Shown here: positions 52,910 through 60,847 of the stretch, piece after piece
How the letters are laid out: each line of letters opens with the position of its first letter
Position numbering within the stretch: the stretch's first letter is position 1
Assembly (NCBI GenBank): GCA_964534565.1
Contig: CAZHON010000001.1
Coordinates: forward strand, 248,001-312,000
Source: CAZHON01 sp964534565
GTDB taxonomy: Bacteria; Patescibacteriota; Gracilibacteria; Peribacterales; Peribacteraceae
Direction of reading: 5' to 3'
DNA length: 64,000 nucleotides
Made by a program: the position numbers and the translations under genes
The notes under the pieces: generated by a model
What the model saw: only the letters and a program-made list of their open reading frames with translations
What the model was told of the DNA's origin: nothing
The model's database searches: none

Positions 52910-53431
52910 TCACAAACAATTAAACGCCTTCCGGAATCCAGCATCCATCGCCTGTTGCTCGGTACAAAACATCTCTTCTCCTCGAGCAGGATCAATCACA
53001 AAGTTGCGATAGTTGTTGCACCCCAGCGTGCGATAAATCTTTTCACCCGTTGTCGTAATCGTTCCTTTGATCGTGCACGTTGAAGCCGAGGAAGAGGAAG
53101 AAGAAGGGGAGTAGTGCCCCGTGCGAATAATGCGCTGCAAAATGCGTTGTCGGGTGGTCAGCGGGCGGCGTCCTCCCGTCCAATCACATTGTGTCTTGTC
53201 TTTGTTCCATTCGTATCCTCCGATGCACTCACACTTGTCGAATCCGGCAATCGAACCTTCGCCGTACGTGTTCTGACAGGTGGTGGTGCTGATCTTTGGC
53301 TTGCTCTCCATCTTCCAAAAATTCAAATCATCACCGGGTTTTGTGCGTGGATCATTCAGTGCTGCCGCTTGTGCAGAGCCGACGAGAACGATGACTGCAA
53401 GAAGCGAGAAGGGGAGTGCGAACTTTTTCAT
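52910..53431 (-). CDS. Secreted Cys-rich protein with C-terminal sunset-like domain
   Basis: 173 residues. Signal peptide MKKFALPFSLLAVIVLVGSAQA. A short Cys-rich EGF-like stretch (CQNTYGEGSIAGFDKCECIGGYEWNKDKTQC), a Ser linker (SPSSSSSSAS), and a C-terminal domain CTIKGTITTTGEKIYRTLGCNNY...GEEMFCTEQQAMDAGFRKAFNC that resembles the small Cys-containing domain attached to secreted nucleases and other CPR exoproteins. Extracellular. Function unknown. Confidence 0.7.
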   Translation of the reverse strand: MKKFALPFSLLAVIVLVGSAQAAALNDPRTKPGDDLNFWKMESKPKISTTTCQNTYGEGSIAGFDKCECIGGYEWNKDKTQCDWTGGRRPLTTRQRILQRIIRTGHYSPSSSSSSASTCTIKGTITTTGEKIYRTLGCNNYRNFVIDPARGEEMFCTEQQAMDAGFRKAFNCL

Positions 53432-53525
53432 GGAGCATGAGGATAGTCGGTGTTGGCATACACTAGAAGTTGACACAAAATGCCAGAATCATTCTGCGCC
53501 TATAGATAACAACTCATTCGGTATT

Positions 53526-53531
53526 TACACT
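53526..53531 (+). promoter_or_regulatory. -10 box of the secreted DUF4215 gene
   Basis: TTTACACT, then 11 bases to the ATG at 53543; a leader of only a few bases. Confidence 0.45.
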
Positions 53532-53542
53532 GTTCTCGTTAC

Positions 53543-54580
53543 ATGTCTTTTCGCGTCACTTCTTTCTCAATGGCGTTGTCCGCCAGTCTCGTGACTGCGA
53601 TGACCGTGTTTGCTGTGTCTGCGCAGGCGGATGGCGATGTGTCTTCCTACGTGAAGATGCTTCGTTCGATGGAAGCACGATTGCAGCAACGTCTTCTCGA
53701 TCGCGGAATCGATTGCACCGTCACACCAAAGCGCATGGAGTGTCACGTTGCAGCCCGATTGCATGACAGAATTTTGAAACTGGAGGCAGCATCTTCCTCG
53801 AGAAGTATGTCATCTTTGATGAGTTCACTTTCATTTGGAGAAAACAAGCGTCGTGGCGGAGGTGGTGGCGGGGGAGGAGGGGACAGCGGAGGCACTGCAT
53901 CGTCTTCTACCAGTCCCGCAGTGTGTGGAGATGGTGTTCCGGCGGGAACGGAGATTTGTGATGACGGCGACACCTCCAACGGAGACGGTTGCAGTTCCAC
54001 GTGTACGGTCGAAAGCGGCTTTGACTGTGCAGGCACACCGAGCGTGTGCGAATCAGTGTGCGGAGACGGAGTGGTAGCAATCGGTGATGAAGAATGTGAC
54101 GACGGGAACACCGACGACGAAGACGGTTGCAGCGCAGCCTGTACTTCCGAAGACGGATACGCCTGTGGCGGTTCGCCGAGCGTCTGCGTATCAACGTGTG
54201 GAGACGGACTCGTGGCCATTGGAGAAGAACGGTGTGATGACGGAAACACAGCGAATGGCGACGGGTGCGGTTTTGCGTGTAATCCCGAAGACGGATACAC
54301 CTGTAGCGGCTCGCCAAGTGAGTGTTCTTTGGACGAAGTCTGTGGCAATGGTGTCATGGAAGGCAGCGAAACATGTGACGATGGAAACGTCATGAACGGC
54401 GACGGGTGCAACACGAGTTGCAACGTTGAACTCGGATTCTCCTGCATGGGTGGACCCAGCATGTGTTCGACGACGTGTGGAGATGGCATTCGGGCTGGTT
54501 TGGAAGATTGCGATGACCACAACACCACTCCTTTGGACGGTTGCAGTGCAACGTGCCACATTGAGCTGTTTGACGCCTAA
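53543..54580 (+). CDS. Secreted Cys-rich DUF4215-repeat protein
   Basis: 345 residues. Signal peptide (MSFRVTSFSMALSASLVTAM..., cleaved after SAQA). An N-terminal helical region, a Gly-rich linker (RGGGGGGGGGDSGG) and then five or six tandem DUF4215 repeats of the type CGDGVVAIGDEECDDGNTDDEDGCSAACTSEDGYAC. The repeats are nearly identical copies about 45 residues long, suggesting recent duplication. Extracellular; probably adhesive or ligand-binding by analogy. Confidence 0.85.
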   Translation: MSFRVTSFSMALSASLVTAMTVFAVSAQADGDVSSYVKMLRSMEARLQQRLLDRGIDCTVTPKRMECHVAARLHDRILKLEAASSSRSMSSLMSSLSFGENKRRGGGGGGGGGDSGGTASSSTSPAVCGDGVPAGTEICDDGDTSNGDGCSSTCTVESGFDCAGTPSVCESVCGDGVVAIGDEECDDGNTDDEDGCSAACTSEDGYACGGSPSVCVSTCGDGLVAIGEERCDDGNTANGDGCGFACNPEDGYTCSGSPSECSLDEVCGNGVMEGSETCDDGNVMNGDGCNTSCNVELGFSCMGGPSMCSTTCGDGIRAGLEDCDDHNTTPLDGCSATCHIELFDA

Positions 54581-54711
54581 GTTGACAGGGGGTGTAGGAT
54601 TGTAAAGTCGAGCTGACACAGCGCTCGCACATTGCACCCAAACGCCGAGGCCCACCCGGGCCGACGGTGTGTTTCTGTGTGTCTTTTTTATTTTTTCCTT
54701 CACTCGTTCGT
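54581..54711 (+). other. Structured intergenic region with promoter-like and terminator-like elements
   Basis: TTGACA (54582-54587), 15 bases, TAAAGT (54603-54608). Downstream comes GAGC/GCTC, then a nested fold CACC..GGCCC ACCC GGGCC..GGTG and a run TCTTTTTTATTTTTT (about 54682-54698). It may be a short non-coding RNA or the terminator of the DUF4215 gene. Confidence 0.4.
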
Positions 54712-55089
54712 ATGAAAAAGCAGCAACCCACCATCGGCGCAAAGATTCAAAAACAGTCACCCGGTCACGAACGGTACGAAATGCATGAACTGATTTTCGA
54801 GCACCACATGCTCGAGTACTTGGTCGATCGCATGTTGCAACTGGAACACCCCGAGATAGAAGAAGGTCGCCGCAAACATTCGTTCATCACGATTCGTCAG
54901 CGATGTATGTACGTTCGTATGCGCTATCGCCATGTGGTGATGACGAAAACGATGGCGAATTCGTTGGCACCTCGCTCGGCTCCCGTGATCGATGTTGCTC
55001 CTCAAAAAGAAACGAAACCTGTGCCAAAGTTCCCGCAGATTGAACAGGCCTTTTCTCCCCAAAAACGCCCCATGATCGCATTGCATTGA
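54712..55089 (+). CDS. Small basic protein of unknown function
   Basis: 125 residues, MKKQQPTIGAKIQKQSPGHERYEM.., helical and basic in the middle (RRKHSFITIRQRCMYVRMRYRH), with a Pro/Lys-rich tail. No membrane segment, no recognised family. The start was chosen at the first ATG downstream of the T-run, since upstream in-frame codons read through the structured region. Confidence 0.6.
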   Translation: MKKQQPTIGAKIQKQSPGHERYEMHELIFEHHMLEYLVDRMLQLEHPEIEEGRRKHSFITIRQRCMYVRMRYRHVVMTKTMANSLAPRSAPVIDVAPQKETKPVPKFPQIEQAFSPQKRPMIALH

Positions 55090-55170
55090 AGTTCCTTGCC
55101 GCTATCCTTTTGTGCTTACCCCACTTCGGGATAGGAAACGTTTGATCCTTTAGCCATTGGGAGATACGGC

Positions 55171-55761
55171 ATGAGCGCTAAGCGCTACGCACTACTGTCC
55201 GTCTATAGGAAAGCGGGAATCATCGAATTTGCCCGCGGATTACAGGAGCGAGGATTCATCGTCCTGTCGACCGGCGGGACCTTCAAGGAGCTGACGGAGG
55301 TCGGCAAGCTGGAGAACATCGTCGAGGTCGCCATCTTTACGGGACAAAAAGAAATCCTTGGCGGCCGCGTCAAAATTCTCCATCCCAAAATCTTCGCCGG
55401 CATCTTGAATCGCCGCGGCCACGCAGACGACATGACGACGATGGATGAATTGGGTTGGCCGGACATCGACGTCGTTGCGATCAATCTCTATCCGTTCGAA
55501 GCGACGATTACGAAGCCGGGCTGCACGGAGGAAGTGGCGATCGAGAACATCGACATTGGAGGACCAAGTGGCCTGCGTGCCGCTGCCAAAGCAGGGCTGC
55601 TCGTCACTGCCGATCCCGACGACTACGACGGGATCCTGCAGGAATTGTCCGACGGTAAACCGAATCCCATCCTGCGTCGTCGACTGCGCCACCAAGTCTA
55701 CGTCCTCACGGCTGCGTACGACACGGCGATTGCCAACTATCTCGCCGATCTCCCTGACTAA
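55171..55761 (+). CDS. Stand-alone IMP cyclohydrolase domain (N-terminal half of PurH)
   Basis: 196 residues. ALLSVYRKAGIIEFARGLQERG, STGGT, GQKEILGGRVKILHPKI, ILNRRGHADDM, VVAINLYPFEATI and IENIDIGGPSGLRAAAKAG cover the full methylglyoxal-synthase-like IMP cyclohydrolase domain. The AICAR transformylase domain of normal PurH (about 520 residues) is absent. It would convert FAICAR to IMP. Composition is GC-richer than neighbours, and GGGAGA lies ahead of the ATG. A terminator follows, so it is monocistronic. Confidence 0.85.
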   Translation: MSAKRYALLSVYRKAGIIEFARGLQERGFIVLSTGGTFKELTEVGKLENIVEVAIFTGQKEILGGRVKILHPKIFAGILNRRGHADDMTTMDELGWPDIDVVAINLYPFEATITKPGCTEEVAIENIDIGGPSGLRAAAKAGLLVTADPDDYDGILQELSDGKPNPILRRRLRHQVYVLTAAYDTAIANYLADLPD

Positions 55762-55793
55762 TCCCTTCATCCCGAAGGAACGGCATCAGACGA

Positions 55794-55831
55794 AAAAAGG
55801 ACCGGGCGCACGTTGCGCTCGGTCCTTTTTA
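55794..55831 (+). terminator. Strong intrinsic terminator (works both ways)
   Basis: AAAAGGACCGGGCGCA pairs with TGCGCTCGGTCCTTTT, loop CGT, flanked by A- and T-runs; shared by the IMP cyclohydrolase gene and the convergent membrane gene. Confidence 0.9.
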
Positions 55832-55844
55832 CTTGAGAGTCGAA

Positions 55845-56105
55845 TTATTCTCCCTGGCGAAGCTCGTGGAGCTTCAAGAGGTCGAACGTGCGCTGGCGCT
55901 CTGCCTTTTCTTTTGCAGCAGCAGCTTCACGCTCTGCTTTTTCCTGACCAGATTGGTCTTCACCCATCACTGTTGGTGCAGCGCGGTGCAAGTAGCGGTT
56001 ACGAATAACGTTTGCCGTTGTCGCTGTTGCGAGCGTAATGGAAACGATAGCGCTTGCGCCAATGGCGACGTAAAGAGCGCGATAAGAAGTAAGACGCTTG
56101 TCCAT
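55845..56105 (-). CDS. Small single-helix membrane protein
   Basis: 86 residues from MDKRLTSYRALYVAIGASAIVSITLATATTANV, with one hydrophobic helix and a charged C-terminal coiled coil (GQEKAEREAAAAKEKAERQRTFDLLKLHELRQ). No family is recognised. An AT-rich segment with TATAAT-like sequence lies upstream on the minus strand. Confidence 0.65.
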   Translation of the reverse strand: MDKRLTSYRALYVAIGASAIVSITLATATTANVIRNRYLHRAAPTVMGEDQSGQEKAEREAAAAKEKAERQRTFDLLKLHELRQGE

Positions 56106-56166
56106 AGAATGAAGGTGGGTATGTGTTATAGATATATTATAGAACATTTTATTAATATTTGCAACT

Positions 56167-56203
56167 AATTAAGAAACCCCGCTTTCGCAGGGTTTTCTTA
56201 ATT
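56167..56203. terminator. Bidirectional terminator
   Basis: AATTAAGAAACCC pairs with GGGTTTTCTTAATT, loop CGCTTTCGCA; T-rich on both sides, between the aquaporin and the next gene. Confidence 0.8.
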
Positions 56204-56216
56204 CAAAATGCTCTTC

Positions 56217-56813
56217 TTAGTCCTTTTTACACAAAAGTTTGTAAATCCATGCCCCGACAATTCCTCCGACAATTGGTCCGAGAACATAGGCGACGGACAC
56301 AGAACCGATTCCGAAAGCGACAGCAGGGTTCAAGACACCGTTGCTGCCTGTGGATGCAATGAGAATACCGAGCAACAAAGAGCCTCCGATCGTCAGTCCG
56401 GCTGCATCAGCAGGACACTTGTGGCGAACGACGGAAGAGACGCCGATCACCAAAATTGCGGCACCGATTGCTTCTGCAGCAAAGACGGTTGGAGTGTTCA
56501 GCACAGTCAACTGAGGTATTCCGTGTGTCAGCAATCGGCCGACGATCATTCCCAAGTATCCACCGACGAATTGAGCGACGATGTACGCAGCCGCTTCACC
56601 AAATCCGATCGCACGAACGCTTGCGAGACCAACGGTGACCGCAGGGTTCAAGTGGGCACCGCTGAGGCTGCCCATGGTGTAGACCAAGACGCCAACAGTC
56701 AGTGCCGCGATGACCGGTGTGGAGAGAGGAAGTTGCGACGTCAGGGAGATAAAGACGGCCAGAGAGAGTAAAAATACTCCCAGAAGTTCGGCTGCCAACG
56801 AGTGCAGTTTCAT
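56217..56813 (-). CDS. Aquaporin/MIP family channel
   Basis: 198 residues with six membrane helices and two half-helix motifs, AHLNPAVTV (about 53-61) and GVLNPAVAF. The conserved Arg that follows the second NPA in most MIPs is replaced by Gly (NPAVAFG), which may change selectivity. It would pass water or small uncharged solutes. Slightly short for the family (about 230-280). Confidence 0.88.
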   Translation of the reverse strand: MKLHSLAAELLGVFLLSLAVFISLTSQLPLSTPVIAALTVGVLVYTMGSLSGAHLNPAVTVGLASVRAIGFGEAAAYIVAQFVGGYLGMIVGRLLTHGIPQLTVLNTPTVFAAEAIGAAILVIGVSSVVRHKCPADAAGLTIGGSLLLGILIASTGSNGVLNPAVAFGIGSVSVAYVLGPIVGGIVGAWIYKLLCKKD

Positions 56814-56903
56814 AAAAAGAAGAGGGGAAGGAAAGGAATATCCTCATGCTTGGCGATTTGACTTCGCTTGGCAACTTCACGCAGTGGCATACTTATGCTG
56901 TGC

Positions 56904-56909
56904 TACAAT
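56904..56909 (+). promoter_or_regulatory. -10 box of ribE, leaderless arrangement
   Basis: GTGCTACAAT followed by 6 bases and the GTG at 56916. Confidence 0.55.
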
Positions 56910-56915
56910 TGTGTC

Positions 56916-57461
56916 GTGTTTACAGGAATCATCGAAACAACGGCTCTCATCCGCAGCATCACTCCTTCACACCTGGTGTTGGAGCGACCGAGTCTGTTCG
57001 ATGACTGCAAGCTTGGTTCCAGCATTGCAGTGAACGGGTGCTGCCTGACGGTCATTGCGATGGATGAACAGGAGTTCTCGTTCGATTTCACCGAAGAAAC
57101 GTGGAATCTCACGGCATTTGAAGAGAAACGAGTAGGGCAGAGTGTGAACCTGGAGCGTGCAATGATTGCAGGCGCTCGCGTCGATGGGCACATGGTCCAA
57201 GGACACATCGAAGGAACGGGAGTCGTCGTCGAATGTGCGAAAGGAATCTTGAGAGTTCGTATACAAAAAGAGTTCATGAAAAATGTTGTCCCGAAGGGGT
57301 CCATCGCTATTGATGGTGTTTCACTGACCGTTGCAGAGATAGACGATGACATCATCCGCATCGCGGTTATTCCCTTCACCTTCGATCATACGATTATGCA
57401 TGACTATGCCGAAGGCGATCATGTGAACATTGAAACCGATATTCTTCTACGACGATCCTAA
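56916..57461 (+). CDS. ribE: Riboflavin synthase alpha subunit
   Basis: 181 residues starting with GTG: VFTGIIETTALI matches the conserved family start MFTGIIE. Two lumazine-binding beta-barrel repeats are seen (IAVNGCCLTV and IAIDGVSLTV). The trimeric enzyme dismutates lumazine to riboflavin. It is the first gene of the rib cluster. The GTG is chosen because it aligns with the family and lies 6 bases from TACAAT. Confidence 0.93.
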   Translation: MFTGIIETTALIRSITPSHLVLERPSLFDDCKLGSSIAVNGCCLTVIAMDEQEFSFDFTEETWNLTAFEEKRVGQSVNLERAMIAGARVDGHMVQGHIEGTGVVVECAKGILRVRIQKEFMKNVVPKGSIAIDGVSLTVAEIDDDIIRIAVIPFTFDHTIMHDYAEGDHVNIETDILLRRS

Positions 57462-57470
57462 TCCCTCTGC

Positions 57471-57476
57471 TACTCT
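57471..57476 (+). promoter_or_regulatory. -10-like box ahead of ribH
   Basis: CTGCTACTCT then 8 bases to the ATG at 57485; suggests ribH can be transcribed separately from ribE. Confidence 0.4.
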
Positions 57477-57484
57477 CTCGTTCT

Positions 57485-57955
57485 ATGCGCAAAACTTCTT
57501 CTGCACCACTGACGAAAGCAAATCCCGAATGGCGAGTGGGCATTGTGGCCTCTTCATTCTATAAGAGGGAAATTGATGGACTGGTCAAAGGAGCAATCGA
57601 CACTTTGGTGAAAGCGGGAATTCCGAAGAAGAATGTGAAAGTGTATCCCGTTGCCGGTTCCTTCGAGGTCCCATTGATCGGCGAGGCGCTTGCGTTTCAC
57701 GAGACGGTCGATGCCTTGATTGGATTTGGAATCATTGTCCAAGGTGAGACGAAGCATGCAGACTTACTCGCGCAGGAAAGTGCACGGGCCATCATGGATG
57801 TACAACTGACGTATCAAATTCCCTTCGCATTCGAAATTCTGTGGGTCGAGAACCTGGCACAGGCAACAGCTCGCAGCATCGGAAAGGGGAATAAAGGAGA
57901 GGAGGCTGCACGCGCGGTCCTAGATTCGCTTGCAGTCCTGGCCAAAATCAAGTGA
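57485..57955 (+). CDS. ribH: 6,7-dimethyl-8-ribityllumazine synthase
   Basis: 156 residues. VGIVASSFYKREIDGLVKGAIDTL, VYPVAGSFEVPL, GFGIIVQGETKHADLLAQES and PFAFEILWVENLAQA follow the family order. The catalytic His is in GETKHAD. It forms the icosahedral or pentameric lumazine synthase. 23 bases after ribE. Confidence 0.93.
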   Translation: MRKTSSAPLTKANPEWRVGIVASSFYKREIDGLVKGAIDTLVKAGIPKKNVKVYPVAGSFEVPLIGEALAFHETVDALIGFGIIVQGETKHADLLAQESARAIMDVQLTYQIPFAFEILWVENLAQATARSIGKGNKGEEAARAVLDSLAVLAKIK

Positions 57956-58015
57956 CGCTAGATTGTACAAACAATGTATTCAACGTAGTGTGGGGCACGT
58001 TCCTTCCCCCATTTC

Positions 58016-59389
58016 ATGACCCGATTCTTCTCCGCACTACTCGTCAGTCTTTCGCTGATCTCCATTTCCGCAGGAGTCGCAATGGCTGGGCGTTTCTCCG
58101 ACGTTCCAGATACGTCACTCAGTCGTGGAGCAATCGAGCGACTTGCGGATCGCGGTGTCATTAATGGAAATCCCGATGGAACATTTGCACCGAACAAAAC
58201 AGTCAATCGCGCAGAACTTTTGACGATGCTCTACCGCGCGGCAAAGTTGTCGCCATCCTTGCCACAGGCTGTCTGCAAGAAAGACATTATCGCAGGCAGT
58301 TGGTACCTCGATATTGTGTGTGATGCGATCAGCAGAGGATTCGTGAAGGGATACGACGATGGAACATTCCGTCCAGGAAACGCGGTGAATCGTGTGGAAG
58401 CACTCAAAATGATTTCAACCGTTCTCACTTTGAACTTGGAAACCGCCGCAAGCGGTGACACATCGATGATCGCATTCCCCGATGTCTCACTCTCCGCTTG
58501 GTACGCGTCGTACCTTGCAGGTGCCTACCGACTCGGCATTCTTCCTGTTGCAGGACAAAGCGCCGATCGTTTCGGTCCAGAGCAACCGCTCACGCGCGCC
58601 GAGGCAGCGCTCTATATTGATGCTGCGTTGACGGCAAAAGATCATGTCGTTTCTTCCTCCTCCTCTTCCAGCAGCAGTAGCAGTGAGGAGGAGCAGCAGA
58701 GCAGCAGCGTCATGACGCGCAGTTCCCAGTCCAGCAGCAGTAGCAGCATTGTCAGCGCCAAGACGGTGACCTTCCCCATGAGTGAAGCCGGCGTCTGGTC
58801 CAAAATCGATGCAACACTCTATCGTTTCACCCTCTCTGCAAAGACGGTCGGTGACTTCTCCGTTCTCTCGGGCAACGAAGCGAACATGACATGTCGTTTG
58901 TATAAGTTGGATGCGAACGGTCTCTCCACCGAGTACTACATCGGTTTGGCGACGAAAGGAAAGTGTTCCCTGCGCGCAACGATGACGTCGGGTGATTACC
59001 AATTGGAACTTAAAGGTGCCGCGTCCGACTCCTTCACGCTGACGTCCCGAAAGGTCACGGGTGATGCGAACGACGGATACAGCGATGCAAAGACTCTCTT
59101 GCTGCAAAGCACGCGTGTCGGAACACTCGAAGTCGATGATCTTGCCGACTACTACACCTTCAAAGTCGGTGTGCAGTCGATGCTCTTCATCGAGATGTCC
59201 AACACCCAGACGGTGCGCTGCACGATCATTCCGGGAAGCGATGTCGATCTGTTCGGGTTCCAAAGCCCCAATTGCACAGAACAGTTCCTCTACACGCCGG
59301 GCACCTACACGGTGGTGATTGACCGTCAGCCGGGTGTTTCGCTCAAGTTAGAATCGTACGGAGTTGTCTTGAAGCAGGTCGGAAAGTGA
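58016..59389 (+). CDS. Surface SLH-domain protein with Ser-rich linker
   Basis: 457 residues. Signal peptide (MTRFFSALLVSLSLISISAGVAMA). Three SLH motifs occupy about residues 26-205 (FSDVPDTSLSRGAIERLADRGVINGNPDGTFAPNKTVNRAE, then GYDDGTFRPGNAVNRVEALKM, then FGPEQPLTRAEAALYI), anchoring to the cell envelope. A Ser-rich linker (about 213-245) leads to a beta-rich C-terminal region. It sits between ribH and ribBA and ends overlapping the possible GTG of ribBA, an odd neighbour for flavin genes. Confidence 0.88.
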   Translation: MTRFFSALLVSLSLISISAGVAMAGRFSDVPDTSLSRGAIERLADRGVINGNPDGTFAPNKTVNRAELLTMLYRAAKLSPSLPQAVCKKDIIAGSWYLDIVCDAISRGFVKGYDDGTFRPGNAVNRVEALKMISTVLTLNLETAASGDTSMIAFPDVSLSAWYASYLAGAYRLGILPVAGQSADRFGPEQPLTRAEAALYIDAALTAKDHVVSSSSSSSSSSSEEEQQSSSVMTRSSQSSSSSSIVSAKTVTFPMSEAGVWSKIDATLYRFTLSAKTVGDFSVLSGNEANMTCRLYKLDANGLSTEYYIGLATKGKCSLRATMTSGDYQLELKGAASDSFTLTSRKVTGDANDGYSDAKTLLLQSTRVGTLEVDDLADYYTFKVGVQSMLFIEMSNTQTVRCTIIPGSDVDLFGFQSPNCTEQFLYTPGTYTVVIDRQPGVSLKLESYGVVLKQVGK

Positions 59390-59406
59390 GGGATACTGCC
59401 GATTCA

Positions 59407-60618
59407 ATGACCCAATTTGCGACGATTCCACAGGCGCTGGAAGAGCTGAGGCTCGGACGGATGATCATCGTGATGGACGATGCCGATCGTGAGAACGAGG
59501 GCGATCTCGTCCAGGCGGCGGAGTGTGTGACGCCCGAAGACATGGCATTCATGATCCGTCATACGGGAGGTGTCGTATGTCTCTCACTCAGTAACGACAT
59601 CGCCGATCAGTTGCAGCTGCCACCGATGGTGAGCAATAACACGTCGAAGCGTGCAACTCCCTTCACAATCACCATCGATGCTGCAGAAGGAATCTCCACG
59701 GGGATTTCTGCAGAAGATCGTGCACAGACGGTGCGCGCAGCGATCAACCCCACCGCTGTCCCTACCGATCTTGCGGCACCGGGACACATCTTCCCTCTTC
59801 GTGCGCAGAATGGGGGAGTGCTTGTGCGCGCAGGGCACACGGAAGCTGCCGTTGATCTCTGTCGTTTGGCGGGACTGCGCAGCGGGGCGATTATCAGCGA
59901 ATTGATGCATGAAAACGGCAAGGTGATGCGGTTGCCGGAGATTGAGACATTCGCCTCCGAGCACCATCTTTTGTGCATCACCATTGCCGACTTGATTGCG
60001 TACCGTCGACGTCACGAGACGCTCGTTCGTCGCGAAGCGACAAGCAAGCTCGAGACCGAGACGGGAATGTGGACGATGCATGTCTATCGCGACGTCTCAC
60101 ACGATCGTGAACACGTTGCGTTGGTCTATGGAGAAGTACAACCCATGTCACCCGTGTTGGTGCGCGCTCACTCCGAATGTCTGACGGGAGATGTGTTCGG
60201 GTCCGTACATTGCGATTGCGGTCCGCAGTTGCATGCTGCAATGGAACAGATTGCGAAAGAGGGGAATGGAATCATTCTCTACATGCGACAAGAAGGTCGT
60301 GGTATTGGTCTTGTGAACAAAGTGCGTGCCTACGCGTTACAGCAAGAAGAGGGGTTGGATACCGTCGAAGCGAACGAACGACTTGGCTTTGCAACGGATT
60401 TGCGAGATTACGGCATTGGAGCCCAAATTCTGAAGGATCTGGGTGCCTCCAAAATCCGTCTTCTGACGAATAACCCACGCAAGGTTGTGGGGTTGGAAGG
60501 ACACGGAATTGAAATCATTGAACGAGTTGCAATCGAGATCGATGCACGCAGTGATCGTCAGCAAAAATATTTGAAGACGAAGAAAGAAAAGATGGGACAT
60601 ATTCTGAAAAATTTCTAA
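59407..60618 (+). CDS. ribBA: Bifunctional DHBP synthase / GTP cyclohydrolase II
   Basis: 403 residues from MTQFATIPQALEELRLG. The N-terminal domain (DDADRENEGDLV; HTEAAVDLCRLAGL) is DHBP synthase, which makes the four-carbon unit from ribulose 5-phosphate. The C-terminal domain has the zinc site C..HCDCGPQL (about 255-275) and RQEGRGIGL of GTP cyclohydrolase II. A GTG at 59386 overlapping the previous stop is an alternative. Together with ribE and ribH it covers most of the pathway; ribD is not in the window. Confidence 0.95.
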   Translation: MTQFATIPQALEELRLGRMIIVMDDADRENEGDLVQAAECVTPEDMAFMIRHTGGVVCLSLSNDIADQLQLPPMVSNNTSKRATPFTITIDAAEGISTGISAEDRAQTVRAAINPTAVPTDLAAPGHIFPLRAQNGGVLVRAGHTEAAVDLCRLAGLRSGAIISELMHENGKVMRLPEIETFASEHHLLCITIADLIAYRRRHETLVRREATSKLETETGMWTMHVYRDVSHDREHVALVYGEVQPMSPVLVRAHSECLTGDVFGSVHCDCGPQLHAAMEQIAKEGNGIILYMRQEGRGIGLVNKVRAYALQQEEGLDTVEANERLGFATDLRDYGIGAQILKDLGASKIRLLTNNPRKVVGLEGHGIEIIERVAIEIDARSDRQQKYLKTKKEKMGHILKNF

Positions 60619-60772
60619 AAACATTCACCGAGAGAAAAAAAATTCCGACGATCACATCAAGTGATGAAAATTTTTTACATCACAATTTCATTTTCTTGCT
60701 GCATGAAGTTCTTCACGAAAGAAGAAGATGAAGTACTATGGAGACACTTCTTATTTAATTCCCCACTTTCCT

Positions 60773-60847
60773 ATGCCAGCAAAGAAGAAAAAGGCAGCAA
60801 AGAAGGCAGTGAAGAAGACTGCTAAGAAAAAGACGAAAAGGAGCTAG
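60773..60847 (+). CDS. 24-residue Lys/Ala-rich basic protein
   Basis: ATG 60773 to TAG 60847. The product starts MPAKKKKAAKKAVKKTA and ends KKKTKRS, composed mostly of Lys and Ala like histone H1 tails or small nucleoid proteins. A promoter (TTCACG, 16 bases, TACTAT at 60734-60739) and a strong terminator frame it, so it is a deliberate monocistronic unit. Likely binds DNA or RNA. No specific homologue is known to me. Confidence 0.7.
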   Translation: MPAKKKKAAKKAVKKTAKKKTKRS

